Notes under the pieces: generated by a model
The model's input: the letters and a program-made list of their open reading frames with translations, nothing else
Told to the model about the DNA's origin: nothing
Database searches by the model: none
In this document: positions 54,201-64,000 of the stretch, piece by piece
Numbering within the stretch: the first letter of the stretch is position 1
Layout of the letters: every line of letters starts with the position of its first letter
Assembly: GCA_947561395.2 (NCBI GenBank)
Contig: OX387188.1
Span: forward strand, 40,481,942 to 40,545,941
DNA from: Buxus sempervirens
Lineage: Eukaryota; Streptophyta; Magnoliopsida; Buxales; Buxaceae
Reading direction: 5' to 3'
Length of the DNA stretch: 64,000 bases
Translations under genes and position numbers: made by a program

Positions 54201-57200
54201 AGCCCTAAATATCCTTTTCTCTTCTGAAAACCCTTCTTCTAGGTTTTCATCTTTTGAGCCATAAAACCTTTCTTTTCTTCTTCCTTCCTCTACCTTGGAG
54301 TTCCGGGTTGGAGAGATTGATCGTGGGAGTTCCTACGGATACCAGGCGAGTTCGTTTGGGTGATCGTGTGAGAAGATCTTCAGAGTTCTGAAGTGTTGCT
54401 GTGGAGCAAATCTGAGGAGTTCCTCAGATACTTTCAAGTCTGTGAGTTGCAGAGTCTAGTATAGGGATGTTGAGTCGTCTGAACTACAGGTTGTAAGTCT
54501 TCTTTTCATATTGGATTTTTTAGGTGGCTCCTGCATAGCCCGGAGGGTTTTTCTTTAGTGAGAGTTCTCATAGAGTTTTCCCTTCGTCACCAAATTGCTT
54601 GTTTTGTCTTACTTTACATGCTTTAATTATTTGCTTGCAATTTGGGTGGTTTGTTAATTGCTTTTGATTAGTTATTTGATTTTCTGGAATTACCTTGAGG
54701 ATTTGTTCATGCCTATTAATTAAGGACTTGTCTTTAATTGATAGAAAAATTTTATTCCGTTGTGCTACACCTATTCACCCCCCTCTAGGTGTTGTTAGAG
54801 TCAAAATCCTGTTTTTCAATTGGTATCGGAGCGGGTAACCAGATCTTTGACTCTGTTAGTCATGGACAAGTCTTCCTCTGCCCCACCCTTCTTTGATGGT
54901 GGTAATTATGCATATTGGAAAGTTCGTATGAGAGCCTATCTTAAGGCCATTGATGAGAGGGTATGGGGAAGTGTTGAGAGAGGATGGTCTCCACCCACTA
55001 TTACCATAGATGGTGAGATTAAACCCAAAGACCCAAGCCAATACACTAGGGAAGAGTTAATTGAAATCAACCACAATAGTAAAGGTGTCAATGCACTCTT
55101 TAGTGCAATTTCTGTTGATGAGTTCAAACGGGTGTCCACTTGTCAAACCGGTAAAGAAATTTGGGAAATTCTGGAAACCACTCATGAAGGAACTGTCCTC
55201 GTGAAGAATTCTAAGTTACAGATGCTCATCACTAAGTTTGAAGAATTGAAGATGGGAGAGGATGAACCCTTTGATGAGTTTTATGCCAAACTCAGTGACA
55301 TAGTGAATTCTAGTTTCAACCTTGGTGACAAAATTCTTCTAAACAGAGTTGTGAGAAAAATCCTTAGGTCTCTCCCTGAGAGGTTTATACCCAAGGTAAC
55401 AGCCATAGAGGAAAGCAAAGACATTGACAAAATTAGGGTTGAAGACCTAATAGGATCAATTCAAACCTATGAGCTTACCTTACCTCAAACCAAAAAGAGC
55501 AAATCCATTGCTCTTAGAGCCATGAAAGGAAAGACTTTAAATGAGTCTGATGATGAGGTGGATGATAAGGAGATTGCCCAATTTGTGAAGAGTTTTAGAA
55601 AGATGTTTAAGATTAGGAAAAACAAAAAGGGCAATGAATGGTCTAGGGGGACTTCTAGCAAGGAGAGGAAATTTTGGAAAGAACCTAGGGAAACCAAAGA
55701 CATTCATGAAAACACAACTCAGCAGGTAAAGTGTCATGGTTGCCAAGGGTTTGGCCACATAAGAGCTGAATGTCCTACTTACAAGAAATTGAAAGGTAAG
55801 GGAAGTGGGAAAGCAATGAATGCTACCCTGTCTGATAGTGAGACTGAATCTGAACATGAGAAGGACTTCGTATCTGAAGAGGGTTCAAACTACATGGCCT
55901 TCACTTCTATAGTGGGAAATGATGAGGGAAATACTCTTCAAGACTCAACACAACTTGAGAATAATATTGGTTCTCCAAGTGAGTCTGAAGATGAGGAAAG
56001 CCTTGAAGAGGCTTATGAAAAGCTTTTTAATGAAAGCCTGAAAATAAAGAAACAAAACAAGGTCTTTCTCAAAAAGCTCAATGAAGTAGAACTTGTAAAG
56101 GAAGGACTTCAAGTTAAATTGGATGAGTCTACTTCACATGTTGGTGAGTTGAAGTTGAAGATTGAAACCCTTGAGTCTCAAAACATGTCTCTGAAATCTG
56201 AGTTAGAAGATTCCAAATTTCTGTTGCAAAACTTCTCTTCTGGTTCTCAAAAGCTTAATCACATGCTTGGTATGAATCAAACAGTGACTGATAAGAGAGG
56301 TTTAGGATTTCAGGATGCTCCTTCATCTTCAAAGACCAAAAAGGCAAAAAGGCCTAACCAAAAGTTCAAAAAGTCTAAACCTAAGGCATCTTTTAATAGG
56401 GAATCTCAATCTCAGAAATTCATTCCCACTTGCCACCATTGTGGTGTTCTAGGTCACATAAGACCTAATTGCTGGAAATTAGGAGAAAAGCTTACTAAAT
56501 CTTGGAATTCTCCTACTAGAAAATCCAATGTGGATTTGTCTAAACAAGTCAAGGTTTTAGCTGAACAAACTAGGCTTCTTTCTGAACAACTAGTTTCCTT
56601 GACCAAGAAATCCTCTTCTAACCAACAAGTTTGGGTGAAGAAGAGTGATTTGACTACTCTTACTTGAGTAGGTTTTGTGTTGCATGCATTGGCCTTGTTT
56701 ATATTGCTTATCTTATCCTTTGCATGCATGTTTTCTTTTGTTTTTATTTTTCTGGTTTTTTGATTTAAAATTGTTCAGAAAAAATACAAAAAGATTTTCC
56801 ATTCTTTTTATTTTGGTGATTTGTGTCATGAGCATGTGTTTGTGAAAACAATACATTTTTATATTGAGAGAATTAATTGCTTAAAAGAATTGTTTTGCAA
56901 AATCTATTTCAATGATCTCATATAAATGCACAAAGGTTGATTGATCTCTTAGTGTGTTTTGCACTTCATTTACATACCCCAAATACATTTAAGCAAGCTT
57001 AATTTTTCTTTTTCGGTGAGTGTGTGGATAGGCAATCCTTGATTTACTCTTGTCTATCTTAAGTTAAAAAGATCCTAGCATATGACCTTGTGTTAAAAAG
57101 AAATTTCTCCCTTTTGTTTAAAAGAAAAAAAGTTGTATGAAAAGAACTCTGGGATGAAATGTAAACCCCACAAATATTGAGTTCAAAAAGAAAAGAGAAT

Positions 57201-60200
57201 CACAAGGAGTATAACCATGGAATAAGCTGTAAACTCAGATATTTTAAGGAACACTACTCTTTGTGCAAAAAGAATTGTAAGAAACAGGGGGAGAAAATTT
57301 CAATAAAATAATGCTTAGATCTTTAAAATATTCATGAAGGGAATTCTTTTTAACTCATAGAGAGACTTGAGTAATATTGTGATTTCTTGATAAATGGCCA
57401 AATCCTCCTTACCAAGTTCCTATTTAGGCAAACTTGTTGTATTTGGTTTTGCACTTACACGCAAGCACACTTGGTGATTTAATTACATTGTGTAGTTATT
57501 TCGGATTATTGTTTTTAGTTTTGTAAAAACTTGAATTTTGGGTGACAAAGTTCTCAAAAATATAAAAATTTTGAGTTTTTATGAAATTGTGCTTGGGACA
57601 TGATTCATCATGTTTTTAGAGTGTTTTTTACATGTGGTTGAGTTGGTTACATTGGAAGCTTGATGTTTTTGAGTGAAATCTGGAATTTTTTTAAGTATGT
57701 CTTCCTTAAAGTCTTCCACTTTGTTATCTATTCTAGCCATTTGAGTTAATGCTTGTGCTTCTTCTAAACTTGTCAAGTTTTGAGGGGGAGTTTGTGTTTC
57801 TGGCCTCTCTATTTCCTTTGGGGAGTAGGTATTTCTAAGGGGGAGCTTTAATGATTGAATTGAATGTGAATTGCGTATTGTTATTTTTTTTATTCCTCAT
57901 GCGTTTCACAAGGTATTTGTTTTCTTTGAGTTGTTTTGTTACAGGTTACAGGTTTCAAATTCAAGCTTGGTCTATCTAGGTTAGTGTAGATAGGTTGTGT
58001 TTGAGTTTGTTTAATCCAAGACATTGCTTGGTGGTTCACAATGTCATGGATTCTCTGTTTTTTATATTGTGTATAAGTTTTGTCACTGAATAGCCAAAGG
58101 GGGAGTTTGTAAGGTTTAATATTTTAGTTTGGCTTATTCAGTGTCAAAAAGAATGTGTTTAAGTGTGTTTAGAATGTTTAGGTTGAGTCCAAGAAGACAT
58201 GGTTCAAACGGCGTCAAAATTGGAGTCAAATTGAAGAAGTTATGCCCAACGTTTGATCAACATTCTCTGTCCGTTCGAACGTTCAATTTCTGGAGAGCAA
58301 CGTTTGCTGAGCGTTCGAACATTCATGTTCTGCAGACAAACCCGAGACTAGCGTTCGACCAACGTTCTCTGTCCGTTCGAACGTTCAAGTTTTAAAGGCC
58401 AACGTTTGTTGAACGTTTGCTGAGCATTCGAACGTTCAAACAGCAAAATTTCTAAAAAGTTACGAAAAATTACATAACTTACTCGTTTCAATTCGGATTG
58501 ACTTCAAACTTTTTGGGGAACCTTTAAATAGGATTAGGGACCTTCTAAACCTAAGAGAGCCACGTTTTAGAAGCCCTAAATATCCTTTTCTCTTCTAAAA
58601 ACCCTTCTTCTAGGTTTTCATCTTTTGAGCCATAAAACCTTTCTTTTCTTCTTCCTTCCTCTACCTTGGAGTTCCGGGTTGGAGAGATTGATCGTGGGAG
58701 TTCCTACGGATACCAGGCGAGTTCGTTTGGGTGATCGTGTGAGAAGATCTTCAGAGTTCTGAAGTGTTGCTGTGGAGCAAATCTGAGGAGTTCCTCAGAT
58801 ACTTTCAAGTCTGTGAGTTGCAGAGTCTAGCATAGGGATGTTGAGTCATCTGAACTACAGGTTGTAAGTCTTCTTTTCATATTGGATTTTTTAGGTGGTT
58901 CCTGCATAGCCCGGAGGGTTTTTCTCTAGTGAGAGTTCTCATAGAGTTTTCCCTTCGTCACCAAATTGCTTGTTTTGTCTTACTTTACATGCTTTAATTA
59001 TTTTCTTGCAATTTGGGTGGCTTGTTAATTGCTTTTGATTAGTTATTTGATTTTCTGGAATTACCTTGAGGATTTGGTCATGCCTATTAATTAAGGACTT
59101 GTCTTTAATTGATAGAAAAATTTTATTCCGCTGTGCTACACCTATTCACCCCCCCTCTAGGTGTTGTTAGAGTCAAAACCCTGTTTTTCAAAGGAAATAT
59201 TCAAGATTACACGAATATATATCATCTTTGAGGGAAAGGGATATATTGCTAGATATATCGAAGAAAATATTTGAAACTACTATCACTGCTGTTGTTGCTG
59301 CTGCTGCTACCTGCTACTACTACTACTACATTGCTGCTGCTACCTGCTACTACTACTACTACAACAACTACGAATATGATTACAACTATGACTACCATTA
59401 TTTTTCTGACGTATAAGCTTCAAATTTGGGAAATGACATTCTAGATGCTTTTTTCTGAAGATGGAATTCACATGGATCAGTTGTATCTGGCCCTAGATTA
59501 CACTTTCAGTGTTTTTTTTTCCTGATTCTTGCTGTTTACTCTCTACTTTTTAGGCAATTTTTCTGTTTAGGCTCAAAAAGGATTTACACTAAATTGAATT
59601 TGATTTGTACTCAGAAGTCAAAACTAGCCTATTGCATACAATATATGAGATGTGGCTCATGGTTCATATACTTGGGACTTTCTACTAAATGTTGAAAGGC
59701 AACAGTTGGTTTCTGAACTCTCATATGCCCCTGAACATCCCTTTTTTCCTCATGTGACAAATTAAAATTAATGTAATGGGTACATTTGAATCAATCTTTT
59801 GGTACTGTCTGTTTCTGTCATGAAAAACCCTGATTTGGTTCGCATTTAAAAATGTCCTTGAGGTTACGTTCAGAATAATGGTTCATTATGTTTGAACTCC
59901 ATATATCAAGAAATTGTGCATTGAGTTGGTGGAGGAATATTGATCATTTCAGTTTAAGTCATTTGGAGATACAACTTCATTTTTGTGGAAGAATTACTAT
60001 CCCCAGAAGCATTACTTGCTCTTACATAGTCATTTCATGGGGTTTAGATGATATTAACTCAGAGTTTTTGGATATGAGAGTTGAGATAGTCTTAAAAGTG
60101 GGAATTTATAATTTGACAAATGATTCCTCTGGGATGATTTGACTAGTGCAATGCAAAAGGGCGTGGTTTTTTATATCCTTCTCTATAAATAGTTTTGTCA

Positions 60201-62614
60201 TGTAGAAAGTTCAAAATTTCATGAATATGAATAACTGCATTATTATATTTTGGTTCATTTGCCTATATTGTCTTTTTTCTTTTCTTATTTCTTGCCTGGA
60301 TAATAGTTACTAGAAGTGAAAAATGAGAAGACCTGAAAAGTTATCAAGTTAAATGATTCTTCCTTGTATTTTGAAGAATATTACAAAAGCTTTATTGACA
60401 ATGAAATTAGAAATTGAGGAAAGAATTTCAACTTTTCTTTTAGACTTTTTCTAAGGCTTTTGATCTCATAGAATTAGTCATTTGACCTTAAAGGGGTGAT
60501 TCCTGCTAAAAGGTAATAGTTTATTTTCTTGTTTCAGCACGGCAGTTGCACCATCACTGATCCGTTGTTCTGTTTGTATAATAAACATCTGTCCTCATTT
60601 ATTATCTCTAGTTCCTGCTCTTGATAATTAAACATGCAATTGCAGCAGCTCCTTCCCTGAAGTCTTCTTTATGTTATTTCATTTAATTTATTCTCCATGT
60701 TTATAACTTCCTGAGGAGAAGTTCATTTGTGGCATTCGTGGTCTGTTGATAGTGTGCTTCATTGATAACTTTTGCAATATGCATTTCACTGCAATTTTAA
60801 CACCTTTGTATATATGCAGGTCTTCCTGACTCTATGTACACTTGTGACTCTATATTTTGCCAAAGAGGTTCCACTAAGTGCAAATGAGGCCCACCATGTA
60901 TCAGATTCTGCTCCTTTATTGGACAACATGCAGCAATCAAGATTTGTACTTTCGAATTCAAGTTCCCATAAGACCGATAATGATTGTTCATCTGGGGCTA
61001 GTTCTGTTAGTTGCAATGATGTGGATGAGAATTCAAAGAATCTCAAGACAAAAACTGAAGAGGATCAAAACGAAGTTTATAATGATGGACCTGGAGCAGT
61101 GTTGGTCAATCTGTTGACCAGCATGAGGCATTTGCCGCCTGCAATGCATTCAGTGCTTCTTGTCATGGCTCTTAGTTGGGTCTGTGATTCAGTTATTCTG
61201 TACTACAGTTTTATTTTGTGGAACCATGATGGAAATCTCTATCTAGGATTATGCCATTCTTTATAATATTGTTGTGTGATGACTGTTATTTTTGGTCCTA
61301 TTTATGTATGTTTATTTTTTTGTCTGTAACAACCATATTTTGTGCATGCAGCTTTCTTGGTTTCCATTTTTTCTCTTTGATACGGATTGGATGGGGAGAG
61401 AAGTTTACCATGGGAATCCAAAGGGGACTGCATCTGAAATGGAGGCTTATGATAAAGGTGTTAGAGAAGGTGCATTTGGTTTGCTATTGAATTCAGTAAG
61501 AGCTCAATTTTTTTAGTTAAATTTCCTTTTTCAAGATATTTGTCACAATCAACTGAAGTGAAATAACGGCATTAAGTCAGTGACATTTATGATATTTGTC
61601 AAATTAACTGATCTATAGATAATATTTCTTGTTTTCTGCTTAGGTTGTTCTTGGCATTAGCTCTTTCTTGATTGAACCGATGTGTCAGTGGATGGGTGCA
61701 AGGCTAGTATGGGCAATCAGTAATTTTATTGTGTTTGCCTGCATGGCAGGCGTTTCAATTATTAGTTGGCTTTCTATGAGGGATTCTTCAACTGGGATCC
61801 AAAGTGTGGAAATAAGGATTGCTGCTTTGGTTGTATTTGCTGTACTTGGCTTTCCTCTTGCTGTGAGTATGATGATTTGTACAGCATTCTGTATTGTGTT
61901 TTTGTTCCTGAAATATGTTTGTTGAGTTTGACTGAAATAACTTTGTTTTTGTTTGCAGATTACCTATAGTGTTCCATTTTCCGTGACAGCGGAGTTGACT
62001 GCTGATACAGGGGGTGGCCAAGGTTTGAAAATTTATTCCATAGGTTGTTTATCTGAAGTTCCCACCGGTTAGTTATTACTCTAAGCTCTTGTGTGGTTCT
62101 GCAGGATTGGCCATAGGGGTTCTGAATCTTGCAATTGTAATTCCTCAGGCATGTTTTAGTGTTTCTTCCCCCATCATTGTCATCTCCTTTTCCAATTTCA
62201 AAATTTTAGTTACAACAATGTTGAAGCAAAATAACCCTTAGTCCTACGTAATAATAAATGGTGATTATGAGTTTAAAATTCTAGTTTGTCGAAATATAAC
62301 CACTGTGCTGTTTATTATGGAAATTAGAAATGACACTACGAATTTTTTATTGTTCTAGTTTCAAAATATAACTTGTTATATACTTTTGGCAGTGTATTCT
62401 TGCCAACACTAAGGTGGTCTATGTTTTCTGGGCATTCTTGTAGATGGTGATATCAATTGGTGCGGGCCCATGGGATGCGCTATTTGGAGGTGGAAACGTC
62501 CCTGCCTTTGTTCTGGCTTCCATCTCTGCCCTTGTGGCAGGTGTTATAGCCACTCGTAAGCTGCCAGATCTGTCAAACAGTTCTTACAAGTCATCTGGTT
62601 TTCATTTTGGCTGA
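45423..62614 (+). CDS. SUC3: sucrose transporter, SUC3/SUT2 type
   Basis: This is a plasma-membrane sucrose/H+ symporter of the MFS (GPH) family. Fourteen exons: 45423-45695, 49149-49214, 51460-51558, 51644-51708, 51794-51878, 51989-52022, 52149-52248, 52459-52534, 60820-61179, 61352-61495, 61644-61862, 61959-62022, 62105-62148, 62444-62614. Phases agree throughout and give 599 residues. Marks of the SUC3/SUT2 clade are the long N-terminus ([14 protein letters not shown]), [18 protein letters not shown], the [12 protein letters not shown] loop, and an extended central cytosolic loop starting [26 protein letters not shown] and [17 protein letters not shown] mark the second half. Intron 8 is 8285 bp and carries an LTR element. 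Intron 13 uses a GC donor. Exon reading is uninterrupted, so the gene appears functional. Confidence 0.96.
47034..47183. repeat. tandem duplication in SUC3 intron 1
   Basis: Two units of about 75 bp, each with GATTGCATTTTG.TGCTGTTCTG, ATGGTTCAACCAATA and GGTACATAT, follow one another with around 85-90% identity by eye. Non-coding. Confidence 0.75.
51173..51221. repeat. AT microsatellite in SUC3 intron 2
   Basis: About 24 AT units without interruption. Likely length-polymorphic. Confidence 0.95.
52871..53109. mobile_element. possible MITE in SUC3 intron 8
   Basis: GGTTGTGTTTGTTTT at the left faces the complement of AACCGAACATAGCC at the right, the GGCTATGTTTGGTT-type ends seen in many plant MITEs. 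The inside is purine-rich (AAAAGGAAAGGAAAA, with partial inverted symmetry). No clear target duplication. Confidence 0.4.
53737..54818 (+). repeat. 5' LTR of the gag-only element
   Basis: 1082 bp. The first third carries clustered GTTCGAACGTTC palindromes and CGTTTGCTGA units. A CTTTAAATAGG TATA-like site and leader follow at about 54150. Confidence 0.92.
54862..56667 (+). CDS. gag: retrotransposon gag, Copia-type, two zinc knuckles
   Basis: Starting at the ATG after the primer-binding site, the frame gives 601 residues. An N-terminal gag region ([23 protein letters not shown]2-like core) leads to a first CCHC knuckle, [14 protein letters not shown] (residues 291-304). A long coiled coil follows (about 385-460), then a basic stretch and a second knuckle, [14 protein letters not shown] (524-537). 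It stops after [11 protein letters not shown], the place where polyproteins of related Copia elements usually continue into protease. Reading from 54820 would need a TTG start inside the primer-binding site and is unlikely. It would form virus-like particles that package element RNA. Confidence 0.88.
   Translation: MDKSSSAPPFFDGGNYAYWKVRMRAYLKAIDERVWGSVERGWSPPTITIDGEIKPKDPSQYTREELIEINHNSKGVNALFSAISVDEFKRVSTCQTGKEIWEILETTHEGTVLVKNSKLQMLITKFEELKMGEDEPFDEFYAKLSDIVNSSFNLGDKILLNRVVRKILRSLPERFIPKVTAIEESKDIDKIRVEDLIGSIQTYELTLPQTKKSKSIALRAMKGKTLNESDDEVDDKEIAQFVKSFRKMFKIRKNKKGNEWSRGTSSKERKFWKEPRETKDIHENTTQQVKCHGCQGFGHIRAECPTYKKLKGKGSGKAMNATLSDSETESEHEKDFVSEEGSNYMAFTSIVGNDEGNTLQDSTQLENNIGSPSESEDEESLEEAYEKLFNESLKIKKQNKVFLKKLNEVELVKEGLQVKLDESTSHVGELKLKIETLESQNMSLKSELEDSKFLLQNFSSGSQKLNHMLGMNQTVTDKRGLGFQDAPSSSKTKKAKRPNQKFKKSKPKASFNRESQSQKFIPTCHHCGVLGHIRPNCWKLGEKLTKSWNSPTRKSNVDLSKQVKVLAEQTRLLSEQLVSLTKKSSSNQQVWVKKSDLTTLT
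56668..58107 (+). other. internal non-coding region of the gag-only element
   Basis: AT-rich, no pol-like frame in any direction. Ends with a polypurine tract beside the 3' LTR. Confidence 0.8.
58108..59190 (+). repeat. 3' LTR of the gag-only element
   Basis: 1083 bp, nearly identical to the 5' LTR. It lacks one AACGTTTGCTG-type unit near 58300 and has one more near 58410. Confidence 0.92.
59276..59375. repeat. CTG/CTA trinucleotide repeat in SUC3 intron 8
   Basis: TGCTGCTGCTGCTACC followed by TGCTACTACTACTACTACA occurs twice, so the mixed trinucleotide array has itself been duplicated (about 54-bp unit). Confidence 0.85.
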
Positions 62615-63600
62615 TTTCCTTTCTTCAGCAAGGTAACAACAACCTTTGTAGCATTCTCCAGCAAACCGCATGAACAGGTACAGCATATTCATTCATTGTT
62701 GAAAGAATGCTCGTCATATGATGCATTCCATACTCAAAATTCATTCAATTTTCCTCCCCTTACTCACATGAAATGTGTATCAAGAGAATTAGGCTGTGCC
62801 ACTGGAGAGATGTATTTCTGGCTGTCAGGTGTCACCTTATTAGTGTATGCCTGAGGTCAAGATCTATGTAAAGTTTTTTGCGAAAATCTTGGTATTTTCC
62901 ATCTTACAGGCAAACATGTGTATACTCTTTATACATCCTATATTTTTTTAGTTAGGTTTAATGTATATGATCACAAGTAAAAACTGATAGTGCCAAATTC
63001 TGAATGTTGTCACGAATTCAACGAAGAGCTCAACTCACCATTTAAGATGAGTGTAATATATTATTATTCCTGTTTATCTGATCCTTAAATATGTTTTTGC
63101 ATTTATGATGATTGCAAATTTATATAAAATATGTAATATATTTTTCCAATCAATCAAAGAATGTTTATGATTGGCGTGTAATCTTTATGTGATTTTCTCA
63201 TAATTATGGCCCCTTGGCATGGTGATCTCTCCTATTTGCATGTAGTATTTTCATTTGTGCATTCGTTACTGGTTATACATGATGGTATATATTTCTCCTT
63301 TCTCTCTTCCTTTAAAATGGATGCTAAAATTATCTATATTTCTATAACTTCTCAGACAAAGGGGGAAAAAAAAAGTTCTTTGATATTGGGGAGTTTCGGT
63401 TGTCCAAGAAAGTCCAAGTTCTAGAGTCTCTCACCGTCACACTCAGAATCAGGTTAAGCTCGTTAGAATTTTGACCCAACACTAGTTTGGAAAGTAACAA
63501 AAATGTAGAGTTCATGGTAAATAAATGCTCTTCTGAACAAATTGCTAGCATTAATCATCAAACATAAGCCAAATCCCACCAAAGTGAGGTGGGCAACTTA
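62615..63600. other. SUC3 3' UTR and intergenic
   Basis: The first few hundred bases should be the 3' UTR of the transporter. The rest is AT-rich, with no supported gene. Confidence 0.5.
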
Positions 63601-63918
63601 CTAACATTCATGAGCATTAAATTACAAGAAAAGAAGAACAAGAACTTTTATCCCAAAAATTTCTTGTACAGTTGTGTGCAATCTTTTTCATGTGCAGTGA
63701 ACTATATACAACCGAAAAAGATCTCGGAGACAGAAATAGAGAACTATTATCCTTGAAAATTCTATAACATATCTCGTCCCCAACTTTGAACAGACAGTCT
63801 TGCGTCTCAGCTCTCCTGCAGTTTTGCTCACACTCAGAGCTGCTTACTGTACAACACCAGCAGACAAAAAGTGAAGGAAATAATCGTTATCCTCGTGTAG
63901 AGTAATTCTCATGACATC

Positions 63919-64000
63919 CTAATAACAGCAAACAGGACACTGTTCAATGCCGTTCTCGTTACAATCGGGGCAGCGTTGAAACCCATGCTCATCCACCTCT
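63919..64000 (-). CDS. C-terminal exon of a Cys-rich (zinc-ribbon-like) protein, partial
   Basis: On the minus strand the frame from the window edge reads EVDEHGFQRCPDCNENGIEQ, CPVCCY and a stop at 63919. Two CxxC pairs (CPDC, CPVC) suggest a zinc ribbon or DnaJ-type cysteine cluster. The family is not certain, since the rest lies beyond the window. About 63600-63918 would be its 3' UTR. Confidence 0.6.
   Translation of the reverse strand, partial: EVDEHGFQRCPDCNENGIEQCPVCCY

Larger units (their letters stand above)
53737..59190 (+). mobile_element. gag-only LTR retrotransposon (TR-GAG-like), 5454 bp, in SUC3 intron 8
   Basis: Two LTRs (53737-54818 and 58108-59190) begin TGTAAGG and end TTTTTCA. 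AAGGA flanks both sides (53732-53736 and 59191-59195). A primer-binding site like initiator tRNA-Met (TGGTATCGGAGC, 54821-54832) follows the 5' LTR, and a polypurine tract (AAAGGGGGAG) precedes the 3' LTR. The only large frame is gag; no protease, integrase or reverse transcriptase is seen. The LTRs are very similar apart from compensating gain or loss of an AACGTTTGCTG unit and scattered substitutions, so the insertion is young. It needs proteins from a full-length relative. Confidence 0.93.

Noticed and set aside
54820..54861. Upstream extension of gag
   Set aside because: Would begin at TTG within the primer-binding site; the ATG at 54862 fits known gag starts.
59228..59416. Tyrosine-rich small protein
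   Set aside because: It is a translation of the trinucleotide repeat in an intron.

Overview
This is a plant nuclear genome segment, most likely from a dicot. The evidence is spliced plant genes, long AT-rich introns, and plant-type transposons. Recognisable single-copy genes are a 40S ribosomal protein S9 gene (+, 1115-5725), an unrecognised intronless acidic protein (-, 8608-9147), a secretory-pathway cyclophilin of the CYP23 type (+, 20307-27294), an alpha-tubulin gene (-, 27550-29171) convergent with it, a PRE-type atypical bHLH gene (+, 40721-41324) and a SUC3/SUT2-type sucrose transporter of 14 exons (+, 45423-62614). The last exon of a small Cys-rich protein (-) runs off the right edge. 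I built the exon models by hand from splice signals, frame continuity and remembered family sequence. All six complete genes have intact reading frames. I cannot name the species; long introns (3.5 kb in RPS9, 8.3 kb in the transporter) fit several early-diverging eudicot or magnoliid lineages, but that is only a guess.

The rest is mostly transposon-derived. The most striking piece is a complete Mutator-like element (MULE) at 10546-18909. It has inverted repeats of about 400 bp and a perfect 9-bp target duplication (TATTTTCTA). Two genes are transcribed inward from its ends. From the right end comes a MuDR-type transposase (PB1-like domain, DDE core, SWIM finger, CCHC knuckle). It is now broken by two in-frame stops and by a nested 455-bp hAT-like element with its own 8-bp target duplication. 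From the left end comes an intact three-exon gene encoding two tandem GRF zinc fingers, a coiled coil and a C-terminal membrane segment. Both inverted repeats carry the same splice donor, so each gene probably gets its promoter and first non-coding exon from the repeat. The layout resembles maize MuDR (mudrA/mudrB) with a GRF protein in the second position. The MULE also holds a captured, internally duplicated PPR-gene fragment and a diverged LTR fragment.

Other mobile DNA: a 5454-bp LTR element with only gag (TR-GAG-like) inside intron 8 of the sucrose transporter; a solo LTR in CYP23 intron 1; a CACTA-like element (30711-32194) with a Mutator-type MITE next to it (32221-32626); a hAT-like element (44170-44695); and a family of short Helitron-like elements with CTAG ends after a CACGTGC hairpin. 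A nearly perfect foldback at about 36881-36990 could be a miRNA-like precursor or a tiny MITE. Many boundaries rest on target-site duplications read directly from the sequence.
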